Source: Ascidiaceihabitans sp. (GTDB taxonomy: Bacteria > Pseudomonadota > Alphaproteobacteria > Rhodobacterales > Rhodobacteraceae). From it: a stretch of DNA of 64,000 bases. How positions within the stretch are numbered: the first letter of the stretch is position 1; the number at the start of each line of letters is the position of its first letter. Positions 9,905-19,161 of the stretch are shown piece after piece. Under the pieces are notes generated by a model. It was not told the origin of the DNA. It made no database searches and saw nothing but the letters and a program-made list of their open reading frames with translations. A program made the translations under genes and the position numbers. Location: contig JAQXDI010000077.1 of NCBI GenBank assembly GCA_029251465.1, positions 1 through 64,000 of the forward strand, given 5' to 3'.

Positions 9905-10064
9905 GCGGTCCACCTCTCATCTCACCCAAGGGCAGTTATGGCAGCGATATCCTGACAAACCCCTAAACAAATGTGGCGATACCGTGTCGCTGATGCCGCC
10001 TTGCTCTTGCGCACATCTGACCGCTATGGTGCGGCAGTGCAGCATCCGCTGGAAAGGTATCGTT

Positions 10065-10940
10065 ATGGACATTCAGAAAATTGGCATCGTGGGTGCAGGG
10101 CAAATGGGCAACGGGATTGCGCATGTGATGTCGCTGGCCGGATATGATGTTTTGTTGAACGATATCAGCGCCGAGGCCCTTGCCGCCGCTGTCGCTTTGA
10201 TCGACCAAAACATGGAACGCCAAGTTAGCCGCGACAAGATTAGTGCTGACGACAAAGCCATCGCCATGGCCCGCATTTCAACGACCCAAGAGCTGTCAGA
10301 AATCGGCCCCAGTGATTTGATCATCGAAGCTGCGACTGAAAAAGAACCGATCAAGCAGCAGATCTTTGATGCTTTGCTGCCACATCTGGAACCGCACACG
10401 ATTCTGACGTCCAATACCTCTTCTATTTCGATCACGCGACTGGCCAGCCGGACGGATCGTCCCGAAAAATTCATGGGATTCCATTTTATGAATCCGGTGC
10501 CAATCATGCAACTGGTCGAATTGATCCGCGGTATTGCGACCGATGCGCCGACCTATGATGCGTGCAAGAAGGTCGTTGATAAGCTGGGCAAAACCGCCGC
10601 CTCTGCCGAAGATTTTCCGGCCTTTATCGTGAACCGTATACTGATGCCGATGATTAACGAGGCGGTCTATACATTGTATGAAGGCGTGGGAAACGTGCAG
10701 TCCATCGACAGCTCAATGAAGCTGGGCGCGAACCATCCGATGGGCCCACTAGAACTGGCGGACTTCATCGGATTGGACACCTGTTTGGCGATCATGAACG
10801 TGCTGCACGACGGGTTGGCGGATACAAAATACCGCCCCTGCCCGTTGCTGACCAAATATGTAGAAGCCGGCTGGTTGGGCCGCAAAACCCAGCGTGGATT
10901 TTATGATTATCGCGGCGACGTGCCAATCCCGACCAGATAA
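10065..10940 (+). CDS. hbd: 3-hydroxybutyryl-CoA dehydrogenase
   Basis: This 291-residue enzyme has the NAD-binding GAGQMGNGIAH (10-20), the catalytic His140 in FMGFHFMNPVP, and the C-terminal helical domain with NHPMGPLELADFIGLD. It interconverts 3-hydroxybutyryl-CoA and acetoacetyl-CoA. This is a step of butanoate and polyhydroxybutyrate metabolism and feeds the ethylmalonyl-CoA pathway. The ATG at 10065 has GGAAAGG upstream; the open frame from 9903 runs over the promoter region. Confidence 0.95.
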   Translation: MDIQKIGIVGAGQMGNGIAHVMSLAGYDVLLNDISAEALAAAVALIDQNMERQVSRDKISADDKAIAMARISTTQELSEIGPSDLIIEAATEKEPIKQQIFDALLPHLEPHTILTSNTSSISITRLASRTDRPEKFMGFHFMNPVPIMQLVELIRGIATDAPTYDACKKVVDKLGKTAASAEDFPAFIVNRILMPMINEAVYTLYEGVGNVQSIDSSMKLGANHPMGPLELADFIGLDTCLAIMNVLHDGLADTKYRPCPLLTKYVEAGWLGRKTQRGFYDYRGDVPIPTR

Positions 10941-10985
10941 ATTCCGGCCCGTTTTTGGCCAGCCCGATTGCGGAATCTCCTGCGC

Positions 10986-11873
10986 TTAGTCTCTGAGCGC
11001 CAGGGTGTGATCGCGCAGCCAAGCCATAAAGCCACGTGGATCGTCTTTCCACTTGGTGATCTCATCATCGCTCAGCGGATCCCCGACCACAGGCCCCTGT
11101 GGTTTGTTCAGCGAATACACGATTTCATGCAGCAGCAAACCCTGACGCAGAATCGGTGAAATCTTGTTTGCGATCTGATAGATACGGCTATTTTGGCCCG
11201 GAAAATGCATTGGCACAACCGCCGCGCCGGACCGACGGATCAGTTGGGCCGTAAACACGTTCCACTCGTCCTCGACAGCAGGGCCAAACCACGTTTCGGA
11301 ATGGGCAACGCCGCCGGATGGAAACAGCGCAACGACGCCGCCTTCCTTGAGATGCTTCATTGCTGCGGCGCGCATTGCGACGCCTTTGGTCAGCGCCTCT
11401 GGGTCATGGGCAAACGGCACCGCGATCATGTAACTGCCAGCGACTTCGTCAATCGCGGTCAGCAGTGAACGGGTCAGAATACGATAGTCCGGACGCACGC
11501 GACCAATCAGGTCGGCAAAAATCATGCCATCGACCATCCCGTGCGGATGGTTGGCAACGACGATCACAGGGCCGGTTTTCGGAATACGATCCAATTGCGA
11601 CTGCGGGGTCGTCAGTTCGATCCCCATCACATTGAGCGCCGCGCGCCAAAAGCCTTGGCCTGACGGCGCTTCTTGTTGCTCGAATTTTTTAACAAGGCGC
11701 AGTACGGTCAACTTGCCCGTCAGTGCCTCCATGATCCGGATCACGGTGGATTTCCACGGATCGTCAAACGTCGATGCATACGACAGGCTGCGCCGGTCAT
11801 ATTTTTTGAAGCTCGCCGCTTCTACTTGCCCTTCGGCATCTGCATCGTGAACGCTATCGACCAACGTGTTCAA
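10986..11873 (-). CDS. Lysophospholipid acyltransferase family protein
   Basis: The 295-residue protein carries the PlsC-type acyltransferase block I as NHPHGMVDG, the NHPxGxxDG variant seen in OlsA/hemolysin-like acyltransferases, and block III as LFPSGGVAHS. It probably transfers an acyl group to a lysolipid, possibly for ornithine-lipid or phospholipid synthesis. No long membrane helix is evident, so it is likely a peripheral membrane protein. It lies 31 bp downstream of ptsH on the same strand, but the jump in function suggests it need not belong to that operon. Confidence 0.85.
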   Translation of the reverse strand: MNTLVDSVHDADAEGQVEAASFKKYDRRSLSYASTFDDPWKSTVIRIMEALTGKLTVLRLVKKFEQQEAPSGQGFWRAALNVMGIELTTPQSQLDRIPKTGPVIVVANHPHGMVDGMIFADLIGRVRPDYRILTRSLLTAIDEVAGSYMIAVPFAHDPEALTKGVAMRAAAMKHLKEGGVVALFPSGGVAHSETWFGPAVEDEWNVFTAQLIRRSGAAVVPMHFPGQNSRIYQIANKISPILRQGLLLHEIVYSLNKPQGPVVGDPLSDDEITKWKDDPRGFMAWLRDHTLALRD

Positions 11874-11904
11874 ACCTTTATTTTATCGCATGGATAGACC
11901 TAAA

Positions 11905-12174
11905 CTAGGCCCCTTCGCCAAACTTGTCAGCAACAAGAGCCGTCAATGCGTCTGACAACGCGTCTGCATCCGGCCCCGTAGTTTCAATTTCAATAATACT
12001 TCCCTTTGATGCTGCCAACATCAAAAGCCCCATAATACTGTCGCCTGATGCAGACATGCCATCTTTGCTGACTTCAGCCTGAGCGTCAAAAGCCTCGACG
12101 ACCTCGACCAATTTGGCCGACGCACGGGCATGCAGACCTTTTTCATTAACGATTGTAAGGGAGCAATTGGTCAT
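11905..12174 (-). CDS. ptsH: HPr family phosphocarrier protein
   Basis: The 89-residue HPr has the phosphorylatable His15 in GLHARA and the regulatory Ser46 in DSIMGLL, the site targeted by HPr kinase. The nearby hprK, EIIA(Man) and rapZ genes indicate a regulatory, not sugar-transporting, phosphorelay. No EI or EIIC gene is in the window. The upstream leader has no clear Shine-Dalgarno; EIIA ends 9 bp upstream, so translation may be coupled. Confidence 0.95.
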   Translation of the reverse strand: MTNCSLTIVNEKGLHARASAKLVEVVEAFDAQAEVSKDGMSASGDSIMGLLMLAASKGSIIEIETTGPDADALSDALTALVADKFGEGA

Positions 12175-12183
12175 AATGCGGTA

Positions 12184-12579
12184 TTAACTTTCAGCGCTGA
12201 CGTTTTGACTGTCGATATATTTACGGCCTGCGTCTAATGCAGCCCGCACGGCATCACCCACGGGCTTGTGGCGGGATTTGGCTAATTTGATCAACATGGG
12301 CAAATTTGCGCCATACAAAATACGCCGCCCCTGTGGTTGGCACGCCATAAGGCTGAGGTTCGATGGTGATCCGCCAAATAAATCGGTCACAACCACAACG
12401 CCATTGCCGTCATCAACCGCATCGGCGGCTTGGCAAATTTCGGTCTGTTTGTCTGTGCGGTCATGGTTCGCTTCAATAGAGATGGCCCGGATGCCAGTCT
12501 GTGATCCGACAACATGTTCGATGGCCGCAAGGTATTCGCGCGCCAATCCCCCATGTGCAACGATCACAATGCCTATCAC
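12184..12579 (-). CDS. PTS EIIA component, mannose family
   Basis: The 131-residue single-domain EIIA(Man) has its phosphate-accepting His9 in IVIVAHGGLA and the conserved VVVTDLFGGSPSN. It receives phosphate from HPr and, without any partner EIIB/C here, is likely regulatory. In rhizobia the gene is called manX. Its start is a GTG at 12579 that overlaps the rapZ stop as GTGA, giving tight translational coupling. Confidence 0.92.
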   Translation of the reverse strand: MIGIVIVAHGGLAREYLAAIEHVVGSQTGIRAISIEANHDRTDKQTEICQAADAVDDGNGVVVVTDLFGGSPSNLSLMACQPQGRRILYGANLPMLIKLAKSRHKPVGDAVRAALDAGRKYIDSQNVSAES

Positions 12580-13463
12580 GTGCTAGCCTCTTCTCTCTTT
12601 CGTCGATCAAGTTCGCGATGCCTGAGCGACACCTGCCATCCCGCTTGGGTCAAAAACCAGTTCAAAGACTCAGCCATGGCAACGGACCTGTGTTGCCCGC
12701 CTGTGCAGCCAAATGCAATGGACAGATGCGATTTGCCCTCATCTAAGTAGGCCGGCAGCAACCACATGGCGAGGTCTTGCACCTTTTGGCGGAACGTCGC
12801 GTAACGCGGATCTTTGTCGATGTAATCGGCCACGGCTTTGTCCTGCCCTGTGCCGCTGCGAAGCGAGGGTTCCCAATACGGATTGTTCAAAAACCGGCAA
12901 TCGAACACCATGTCGACGCTGCGGGGCAAACCGCGTTTGTACGAAAATGACTGAACCGAAACGGACAGCCGATCCTGCGAACCGGTCGCGAACCATTCCT
13001 CGACCTCGGCGCGCAATTCATGAACGTTCAAAGCAGAGGTATCGATCAGCACATCCGCGCGTTCACGCAGCGGGCCAAGCATCTCTAACTCGCGCGTGAT
13101 GCCCGCCGCAGGCCTATCGCCCAACGGGTGACGGCGGCGCGTTTCGGAAAACCGACGCAACAGCACATCCGTGGCGCAATCCAGATACAGCAACTCAGGC
13201 GTAAATCCGGGCAACCCTGCCATTTGTCCCAAAGCGTTCATGACAGCCGTCGTCGAAAAATCACGGTTGCGCGGGTCAATTCCCAAAGCCATTGGTTTAC
13301 CCGCAGCAGGATCGCTCAGCAAAGCTGGGATCAGACGCAGCGGCATGTTGTCGATTGCCTCAAACCCTAAATCCTCTAGCACCCGAATAGCGCTGGAGCG
13401 ACCAGCACCGGACGGGCCAGTAACCAAGACGACGCGGCGCGGGTTTGGGTCAGATGTGCTCAT
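12576..13463 (-). CDS. rapZ: RNase adapter RapZ / YvcJ-type nucleotide-binding protein
   Basis: The 295-residue protein has an N-terminal P-loop GPSGAGRSS (16-24) and the C-terminal RapZ signature GCTGGQHRSV. In E. coli RapZ controls GlmS levels by guiding RNase E to an sRNA; alphaproteobacteria usually keep the protein in this phosphorelay block, where its target is unknown. The usual P-loop Lys appears as Arg22. It overlaps hprK and the EIIA gene by 4 bp at each end. Confidence 0.93.
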   Translation of the reverse strand: MSTSDPNPRRVVLVTGPSGAGRSSAIRVLEDLGFEAIDNMPLRLIPALLSDPAAGKPMALGIDPRNRDFSTTAVMNALGQMAGLPGFTPELLYLDCATDVLLRRFSETRRRHPLGDRPAAGITRELEMLGPLRERADVLIDTSALNVHELRAEVEEWFATGSQDRLSVSVQSFSYKRGLPRSVDMVFDCRFLNNPYWEPSLRSGTGQDKAVADYIDKDPRYATFRQKVQDLAMWLLPAYLDEGKSHLSIAFGCTGGQHRSVAMAESLNWFLTQAGWQVSLRHRELDRRKREEAST

Positions 13464-13885
13464 GTGGTATCCTGCCGTCCTGCCTTGATAAATTGCAAGA
13501 GTGATGCGGCAAATGAGGGGTTCCCAATCTTGTGAAGCAATGGAATTTCGAGGCCCAAAAGGGTGTAATTTCGCGGCTCAGGCAAACGTTTTGTTTCGAT
13601 TTGATCCATGTCGACAACACAATGAATTGTCGACTGTGCGATACCTGCGGCGTTCAATAGGCCAATCCCACGTGCCTCAATCATATTGGCGATATTCGCA
13701 GGGGCGGTTGCAACGATACTCGCGCCTGTTCGCGTTAAGTTTGTGCGGTCATCCGCGACCAAATCCGCGCCGTACGCCATCAGTTCAAGCGTCAAGGACG
13801 ACTTACCAGATCCGGACGGCCCTACAATCAAAACGCCCCTGCCCTGAACGGCGACGCAGCTGGCATGTAGGGTGACACATTTCAT
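13460..13885 (-). CDS. hprK: HPr kinase/phosphorylase, short alphaproteobacterial form
   Basis: The 141-residue protein covers only the catalytic domain. It has Walker A GPSGSGKSS (22-30) and the downstream EARGIGLLN motif. It lacks the N-terminal domain of the roughly 310-residue Firmicutes enzyme; this is the normal alphaproteobacterial architecture and not a truncation. It would phosphorylate HPr on Ser46. It lies 11 bp after chvG and overlaps rapZ by ATGA. Confidence 0.92.
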   Translation of the reverse strand: MKCVTLHASCVAVQGRGVLIVGPSGSGKSSLTLELMAYGADLVADDRTNLTRTGASIVATAPANIANMIEARGIGLLNAAGIAQSTIHCVVDMDQIETKRLPEPRNYTLLGLEIPLLHKIGNPSFAASLLQFIKAGRQDTT

Positions 13886-13896
13886 CCAGCTGCCTT

Positions 13897-15588
13897 TTAG
13901 ACAGGTAAACCCACGACGAAGCGCGCGCCCAGCGGATCAGACGTGATGTCCGCATTTGTCGGGCGAATATTTTCTGCCCAGATCACGCCGCCATGCGCCT
14001 CAACGATTTGCTTCGAGATCGCCAGACCAAGACCGGAGTTATTGCCAAAGTGCTCTTCGGGGCGTTGCGAATAAAATCGTTTAAAGATTTTAGACAAGGC
14101 TTGATCGGGAATGCCGGGGCCTGTGTCTTCGACAACAACAAGAATACGGTTTTCACGTTTGCGCGCCCAAATGCGGATAGCATCGCCATCTTCGCAGAAC
14201 GAAATCGCGTTGGTGATCAGATTCACAAAAACTTGCGCAAGGCGTGCCTCAAGTCCATGAAGCTCGATCGGGTTCGGGGGTAGATCAGTGATGAAATCGA
14301 TACCTTTTGATTTCGCATCTTCACCCAAGTATTGCCCAAGGTTATTCAGCATATTCAGAATGTTGAACGGTTCTTCTTCTTCTTTGACCAACTCGCTGTC
14401 GAGGCGCGAAGCGTTTGAAATGTCGCTAACCAAACGGTCCAAACGACGCACGTCGTGATCAATCACATCCAGCAGTTTGTTGCGTTGATCCTCGCGTTTG
14501 ATCATCCGCAGCGTGCCAACGGCAGAACGCAAAGACGCTAGCGGATTTTTAATCTCATGCGCGACATCCGCCGCGAATTGTTCATTGCCGTCGATACGAT
14601 TGTAGAGTGCGGCAATCATCCCACGCAACGCACCGCTCAGGCGCCCAATCTCGTCCGGGCGCGCTGTCAAATCAGGAATACGGATGCGACCCAGGTTCAC
14701 TTTGCGTGCATTTTTATCGCGACCCAATTCGGCTGCGGCGGCCAAGTCAGAAAGCGGGTTCGCAATCGTTGAGGCCAAAACGAGGCTGAGCCCAATGGAC
14801 ACGAGAGTGGCAATGATGAACATTTGCAGCATGCGTTCGCGTTCACCCCGCACCAGCGTATCGATTTCGCCACTGGCGCTGGTCACAGCCACCGCACCCA
14901 CCGCAACAGAACCCTGCCGGATCGGAGTGACGACGCTAAACAATGCACCACCGCTGGCATCTTTTGCATCACCGATTTGCGTGCCATCGGTCAAGCTAAG
15001 CGCCACACGTGTGGCCAATTGTTCCTGGATCGGCGCAATTTGTTCTTCGGTATTGCTGGTAAAGGGGGATGAAATTTTGGACCACAACCAATTTAGACCA
15101 TCGGTCAAAATCGTGGTGCCGCCACCCGCTTGTTGGTCCGCGCCGGGAATGGCCACGCTACCGCTGATGTTGGCGATCAAAGCTTCGGTAGGGTCAAAGA
15201 TGAAAACTTCGATCCCGTTGCGCAGATCTAGGCCATCCAAAGACGCATCAACGTCAATGCCATCGCCCGTGGCCAAATTAACCGGCGCACCTGTTGGCAA
15301 TTGCGCCTCAAGGACATCGGCGATCAGCTCTGCTTCGCTGACCAGTGAAACGGCGCGCTGTACAGCCAAACTGTCACGAGAAGAGTTGAGGTAAAGAATA
15401 CCCGCAACCAAAACGTTCAACGCAATCAGGTTGAAGGTGATGATTTTGCGGGTGAGAGCCGAAGCGCGCAACGAAAATAGCCCCCGCCGTTCACGGCGAG
15501 CGCGCATTTCTGAAGGTGCTGTTGCGTCCGGGGCGACCCAATCGTCGCCCAAAACCACATCACCGTCCCGCGATGGAGTTGGTGCCAT
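13897..15588 (-). CDS. chvG: Sensor histidine kinase ChvG/ExoS
   Basis: The 563-residue kinase has a cytoplasmic N-terminus with VVLGDDWVAPDAT, a first membrane helix near IITFNLIALNVLVAGILYL, a periplasmic sensor region, a second membrane helix around LQMFIIATLVSIGLSLVLA, HAMP, the H-box FAADVAHEIKNPLASLRSA, and an HATPase domain with N-box and VEDTGPGIP. With ChvI it senses envelope or acid stress in relatives and in some couples to the HPr relay. An in-frame TTG at 15615 would add 9 residues; ATG 15588 is preferred with moderate confidence. Confidence 0.94.
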   Translation of the reverse strand: MAPTPSRDGDVVLGDDWVAPDATAPSEMRARRERRGLFSLRASALTRKIITFNLIALNVLVAGILYLNSSRDSLAVQRAVSLVSEAELIADVLEAQLPTGAPVNLATGDGIDVDASLDGLDLRNGIEVFIFDPTEALIANISGSVAIPGADQQAGGGTTILTDGLNWLWSKISSPFTSNTEEQIAPIQEQLATRVALSLTDGTQIGDAKDASGGALFSVVTPIRQGSVAVGAVAVTSASGEIDTLVRGERERMLQMFIIATLVSIGLSLVLASTIANPLSDLAAAAELGRDKNARKVNLGRIRIPDLTARPDEIGRLSGALRGMIAALYNRIDGNEQFAADVAHEIKNPLASLRSAVGTLRMIKREDQRNKLLDVIDHDVRRLDRLVSDISNASRLDSELVKEEEEPFNILNMLNNLGQYLGEDAKSKGIDFITDLPPNPIELHGLEARLAQVFVNLITNAISFCEDGDAIRIWARKRENRILVVVEDTGPGIPDQALSKIFKRFYSQRPEEHFGNNSGLGLAISKQIVEAHGGVIWAENIRPTNADITSDPLGARFVVGLPV

Positions 15589-15638
15589 GTCCCGCACAAA
15601 CGTCCTTTCGGCCAAAGCCAGAGGTTACACTTACGTTA

Positions 15639-16340
15639 TCAATCTTCGTTGTATCTGTAACCGATACCGTACAGCGTCTCAATCGCTGAGAATTCATCAT
15701 CTGCCGTACGCATCTTTTTGCGCAAGCGTTTGATGTGGCTGTCGATCGTGCGGTCATCAACGTAAACTTGGTCGTCATAGGCAACGCCCATCAACTGGTC
15801 ACGCGATTTCACGAAACCCGGGCGTTGCGCCAATGCCTGCAACAGCAAGAATTCGGTGACTGTCAGGGACACATCGTTTCCCTTCCAGCTGACCGCGTGA
15901 CGTAGCGGATCCATCCGCAATTCGCCGCGTTCCATGACCTCGGTTTCTTCGCTATCTGCAACGATTTCACCGGCTTGCGCTTCTTGACGGCGCAATAGTG
16001 CGCGAATGCGTTCTACCAGCAGGCGCTGGGAAAACGGCTTTTTGACGTAGTCATCAGCCCCCATACGCAGGCCCAAAACCTCGTCAATTTCATCATCCTT
16101 AGAAGTCAGGAAGATCACAGGCATCGTCGTCTTTTGACGCAAGCGCTGCAACAAATCCATTCCGTCCATGCGTGGCATCTTAATGTCCAGCACGGCCATG
16201 TCAGGCAGCTTTTTGTTGAATGCGTCAAGCGCTGCCTGTCCGTCGTTATATGTCTCTACTTCAAAACCTTCGGCTTCGAGAGTCATTGAAACCGACGTCA
16301 GGATATTCCTGTCGTCGTCTACCAATGCAATCTTGTTCAT
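15639..16340 (-). CDS. chvI: OmpR-family response regulator ChvI
   Basis: The 233-residue regulator has an N-terminal receiver with acidic pocket DDD (8-10), phospho-acceptor Asp52 in [11 protein letters not shown] and the switch Lys in KKPFS. A C-terminal winged helix follows, ending in [16 protein letters not shown] and [11 protein letters not shown]. It is the partner of the adjacent chvG. It is divergent from pckA, a synteny shared with Rhizobiales. Three AAAGTGC motifs in the intergenic region are candidate target sites. Confidence 0.96.
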   Translation of the reverse strand: MNKIALVDDDRNILTSVSMTLEAEGFEVETYNDGQAALDAFNKKLPDMAVLDIKMPRMDGMDLLQRLRQKTTMPVIFLTSKDDEIDEVLGLRMGADDYVKKPFSQRLLVERIRALLRRQEAQAGEIVADSEETEVMERGELRMDPLRHAVSWKGNDVSLTVTEFLLLQALAQRPGFVKSRDQLMGVAYDDQVYVDDRTIDSHIKRLRKKMRTADDEFSAIETLYGIGYRYNED

Positions 16341-16689
16341 TGCCTGTTTCCTTGTACTGCTACTGCCACACTATTTTTTTCTGTCACTCTTTGCGTTTTG
16401 GCCGGTCGAATCAATCCAAAAGTGCGAATCGGTCTGTAGGCACGCCACATTAAGGCCACAAACAGGTTAGGAATGGCTAAATTGCCGCACTTTCGCGTCA
16501 GGCGGGTATGAATTCGCCTGCGACGAGCCGCCAAAGTGCAAATTGGTGGCGCTAACTGCGTCAAAGCTGCCTGTTCATCCTTTCAGACGCCATGCTAAGA
16601 CGCCCTCATCACACGAGGGCCACACCAGTGTTGCACCTCATTTTGATCATCCGCCCAGCATCTAGACTGGCGGAAACAGGAGACGACAT
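16341..16689. promoter_or_regulatory. chvI-pckA divergent intergenic region with three AAAGTGC motifs
   Basis: This 349-bp gene-free region must hold the promoters of the chvI operon and of pckA. The motif AAAGTGC followed by an AT-rich half recurs three times: AAAAGTGCGAAT near 16418, GAAAGTGCGGCAATT on the minus strand near 16481-16495, and CAAAGTGCAAATT near 16532. pckA has AACAGGAG-type ribosome-binding sequence just before its ATG. I see no other gene here. Binding by ChvI is a guess. Confidence 0.45.
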
Positions 16690-18288
16690 ATGACATTTGG
16701 ACGGGTAAACCCGCAATTCCAGCTCGCAGATCAAGGCATCAAAGGGCTGGGCAATGTCTATTATAACCAGATCGAGCCTGCGCTGATCGAAGCCGCCCTT
16801 AAGCGCGGCGAAGGCACACTGGGCAAAGGTGGCGCGTTCCTTGTTACTACAGGAAAATTCACAGGGCGGTCCCCAAAGGACAAGCACGTCGTGAAAACCG
16901 CCAGTGTTGTTGATACCATCTGGTGGGAAAACAACGCCGAAATGTCCGAAGCCGGGTTTGACGCGCTGTACGCCGACATGCTTGAGCACATGAAGGGCAA
17001 AGACTATTACGTGCAGGATTTGGTTGGCGGCTCTGACCCCGCCTATTCGATTAACGTACGTATGGTGACAGAGATGGCATGGCACGGCCTGTTTATTCGC
17101 CACATGCTGCGCCGCCCAGAGCGTGAAGACCTGGATGATTTCCTTGCGGATTTCACCGTCATCAACTGCCCGAGCTTCCAAGCCAATCCAGCCAAGCACA
17201 ATTGCCGGTCCGAAACCGTCATTGCGATGAACTTTGACAAAAAGCTGATCCTGATCGGCGGCACCGAATACGCCGGCGAGAACAAAAAATCTGTTTTCTC
17301 GCTGTTGAACTACTTGCTGCCCGAAAAAGGCGTCATGCCGATGCACTGCTCGGCCAACCACGCGACGGGTAACCCTGTTGATACGGCTGTGTTTTTTGGC
17401 CTGTCCGGCACCGGAAAAACCACGCTGTCTGCTGACCCTGCCCGCACGTTGATTGGTGACGACGAACATGGCTGGTCCGATCGCGGCACCTTCAATTTTG
17501 AGGGTGGTTGCTATGCCAAGACAATCAACCTCAGCGCCGAAGCCGAACCAGAGATTTACGCAACGACCGAGAAGTTCGGCACCGTGATCGAAAACATGGT
17601 CTACGACGAAGAAACCAAAGAACTGGATTTCGACGACGACAGCCTGACGGCGAACATGCGTTGCGCCTATCCGCTGCACTATATCTCTAACGCGAGCGCA
17701 AATGCGCAAGGCGGCCACCCCAAGAACATCATCATGCTGACCTGTGATGCATTTGGCGTTCTGCCCCCCATCGCGCGCCTGACACCTGCACAGGCGATGT
17801 ACCACTTTTTGTCCGGCTTTACGTCCAAGGTTGCTGGCACAGAGCGCGGCGTGACCGAACCAGAGCCGACGTTCTCAACCTGCTTTGGTGCGCCGTTCAT
17901 GCCCCGTCGCCCAGAAGTCTACGGCAACCTGTTGCGTGAAAAAATCGCCCAGCATGGCGCGACCTGCTGGTTGGTTAACACAGGGTGGACCGGTGGTGCC
18001 TATGGGACGGGCTCGCGCATGCCGATCCGTGCCACACGCGCACTGCTGACATCTGCCCTGGACGGGTCGTTGGCCGGTGCCGAATTCCGCAAGGATCCGA
18101 ACTTTGGATTTGACGTGCCAGTCTCGGTTAACGGCGTGGCAGATATTCTGCTCGATCCGCGCCGCACGTGGGACAATCCTGAATCCTACGATCGCCAAGC
18201 CACAAAACTGATCGGGATGTTTTCAGATAACTTTAAACAGTATTTGCCGCACATTGATGATGACGTGAAATCTGCCGCAATCGGCTGA
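16690..18288 (+). CDS. pckA: Phosphoenolpyruvate carboxykinase (ATP)
   Basis: This 532-residue enzyme converts oxaloacetate and ATP to PEP and CO2, the entry to gluconeogenesis. It shows the kinase-1a loop [14 protein letters not shown] (from about residue 237), the metal/PEPCK motif IGDDEHGW, and the early [10 protein letters not shown] substrate-binding segment. Full family length. It is divergent from chvI and followed by a strong terminator. Confidence 0.98.
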   Translation: MTFGRVNPQFQLADQGIKGLGNVYYNQIEPALIEAALKRGEGTLGKGGAFLVTTGKFTGRSPKDKHVVKTASVVDTIWWENNAEMSEAGFDALYADMLEHMKGKDYYVQDLVGGSDPAYSINVRMVTEMAWHGLFIRHMLRRPEREDLDDFLADFTVINCPSFQANPAKHNCRSETVIAMNFDKKLILIGGTEYAGENKKSVFSLLNYLLPEKGVMPMHCSANHATGNPVDTAVFFGLSGTGKTTLSADPARTLIGDDEHGWSDRGTFNFEGGCYAKTINLSAEAEPEIYATTEKFGTVIENMVYDEETKELDFDDDSLTANMRCAYPLHYISNASANAQGGHPKNIIMLTCDAFGVLPPIARLTPAQAMYHFLSGFTSKVAGTERGVTEPEPTFSTCFGAPFMPRRPEVYGNLLREKIAQHGATCWLVNTGWTGGAYGTGSRMPIRATRALLTSALDGSLAGAEFRKDPNFGFDVPVSVNGVADILLDPRRTWDNPESYDRQATKLIGMFSDNFKQYLPHIDDDVKSAAIG

Positions 18289-18313
18289 TCAGGCACCAAA
18301 TCGACAAAAAAAG

Positions 18314-18346
18314 AGTGCGGCATCAAATCTGATTGCCGCACTTTTT
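18314..18346 (+). terminator. Intrinsic terminator after pckA, probably bidirectional
   Basis: A 9-bp perfect stem AGTGCGGCA / TGCCGCACT with an 11-base loop is followed by TTTT and preceded by a run of seven A, so it can work in both directions. It separates pckA from the convergent gene that ends at 18366. Confidence 0.9.
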
Positions 18347-18365
18347 GTTTCTAACGATTTGCGAT

Positions 18366-19082
18366 TTAGGCTGCCTCAAGCAAAGCCGCCTGTAGCGGGA
18401 TGTCCAGCAAGTAAGGCAAATCTTCGCGGTGCAGGTACGACAGAAATCCGTTGATCACTTTGTCACTGCCCTTGGGGCACATCATGACCGCATTTGGTTC
18501 GGTATGCATCATGCCTGTGCGCTCCACAAATCCTTTAAACGCATTGGTTTGCGCGATAAATCCGATGATGTGATCCGGGTCCCAATGCTCCATCGCCTGC
18601 CACAACGCATAGCGGCTAAGGATACACGACAGACCGGTGCCACGGAATTGACCCGGCGCTCCACCGATCCAATATTCACCGTGATAGGCGATCCGACCAT
18701 CCATTCGTTTGGCACCGGGGCCGGCACGATAGCTGCTGCGCGTCATGTCCAATTCCACGCCTGCCGGTGCAAATTCGTGAAATCGCAATGTCAGAAAATC
18801 AGCGAGATTACGCGGGCCCATTTTTAGCATACGCATGGCCTGAGTGTGTACAATTGTACCATCTTGGGAGTGGCCAATGATCCAAAAAGCACTTCCGTCG
18901 TCCAGATCGTGCGAATCACAATCAAACGGCGTCCCTATCTTACGTTCAGGAAACGACTTTTTCAGCATGTCGCGATAAACGCTAAAATCATACCCAACGG
19001 TCAGATACACACCGTGTGTATTCAATAACTTAGTAACTGAGTTAACAAACTGGTCGCCATTATGGATGTGTTGAAAAGTCAT
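18366..19082 (-). CDS. Uncharacterised protein, possible GNAT-fold / FeeM- or LuxI-like synthase
   Basis: I do not firmly recognise this 238-residue protein. Residues 30-90 read YRDMLKKSFPERKIG, then FDCDSHDLDDGSAFWIIG, then DGTIVHTQAMRML. This order recalls LuxI/FeeM autoinducer- or N-acyl amino acid synthases (R..F..R, D..D, then beta-strand and R), and a glycine-rich FRGTGLSCILSRYAL later could be a GNAT acyl-CoA loop. The C-terminus is amphipathic. It lies on the same strand downstream of an atypical LysR-type gene, with palindromes in the leader. Function is inference only. Confidence 0.5.
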   Translation of the reverse strand: MTFQHIHNGDQFVNSVTKLLNTHGVYLTVGYDFSVYRDMLKKSFPERKIGTPFDCDSHDLDDGSAFWIIGHSQDGTIVHTQAMRMLKMGPRNLADFLTLRFHEFAPAGVELDMTRSSYRAGPGAKRMDGRIAYHGEYWIGGAPGQFRGTGLSCILSRYALWQAMEHWDPDHIIGFIAQTNAFKGFVERTGMMHTEPNAVMMCPKGSDKVINGFLSYLHREDLPYLLDIPLQAALLEAA

Positions 19083-19090
19083 TTTCTGTG

Positions 19091-19127
19091 CCTAGTGAGT
19101 TTGCTTCACTAGGGAGTGCAGCGCACT
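19091..19127. promoter_or_regulatory. Two adjacent palindromes in the leader of the 18366-19082 gene
   Basis: CCTAGTGA / TCACTAGG (19091-19113, 7-base spacer) is followed by AGTGC-AGC-GCACT (19115-19127), just 9 bp upstream of the minus-strand start at 19082. They may be operator half-sites or a 5'-leader hairpin, or end the upstream gene's transcript. No T-run follows in the minus direction, which argues against a simple terminator. Confidence 0.5.
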
Positions 19128-19161
19128 TGGGCGGGAAACACTCAGAAATTGGTTAATCAGA

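Noticed and set aside
13460-13885. hprK as a truncated gene
   Set aside because: 141 residues without the N-terminal domain is the usual alphaproteobacterial HprK form; P-loop and downstream motifs are intact.
16609-17805. A 398-codon minus-strand frame opposite pckA
   Set aside because: Same reason: antisense shadow of a well-conserved enzyme gene, with biased composition.
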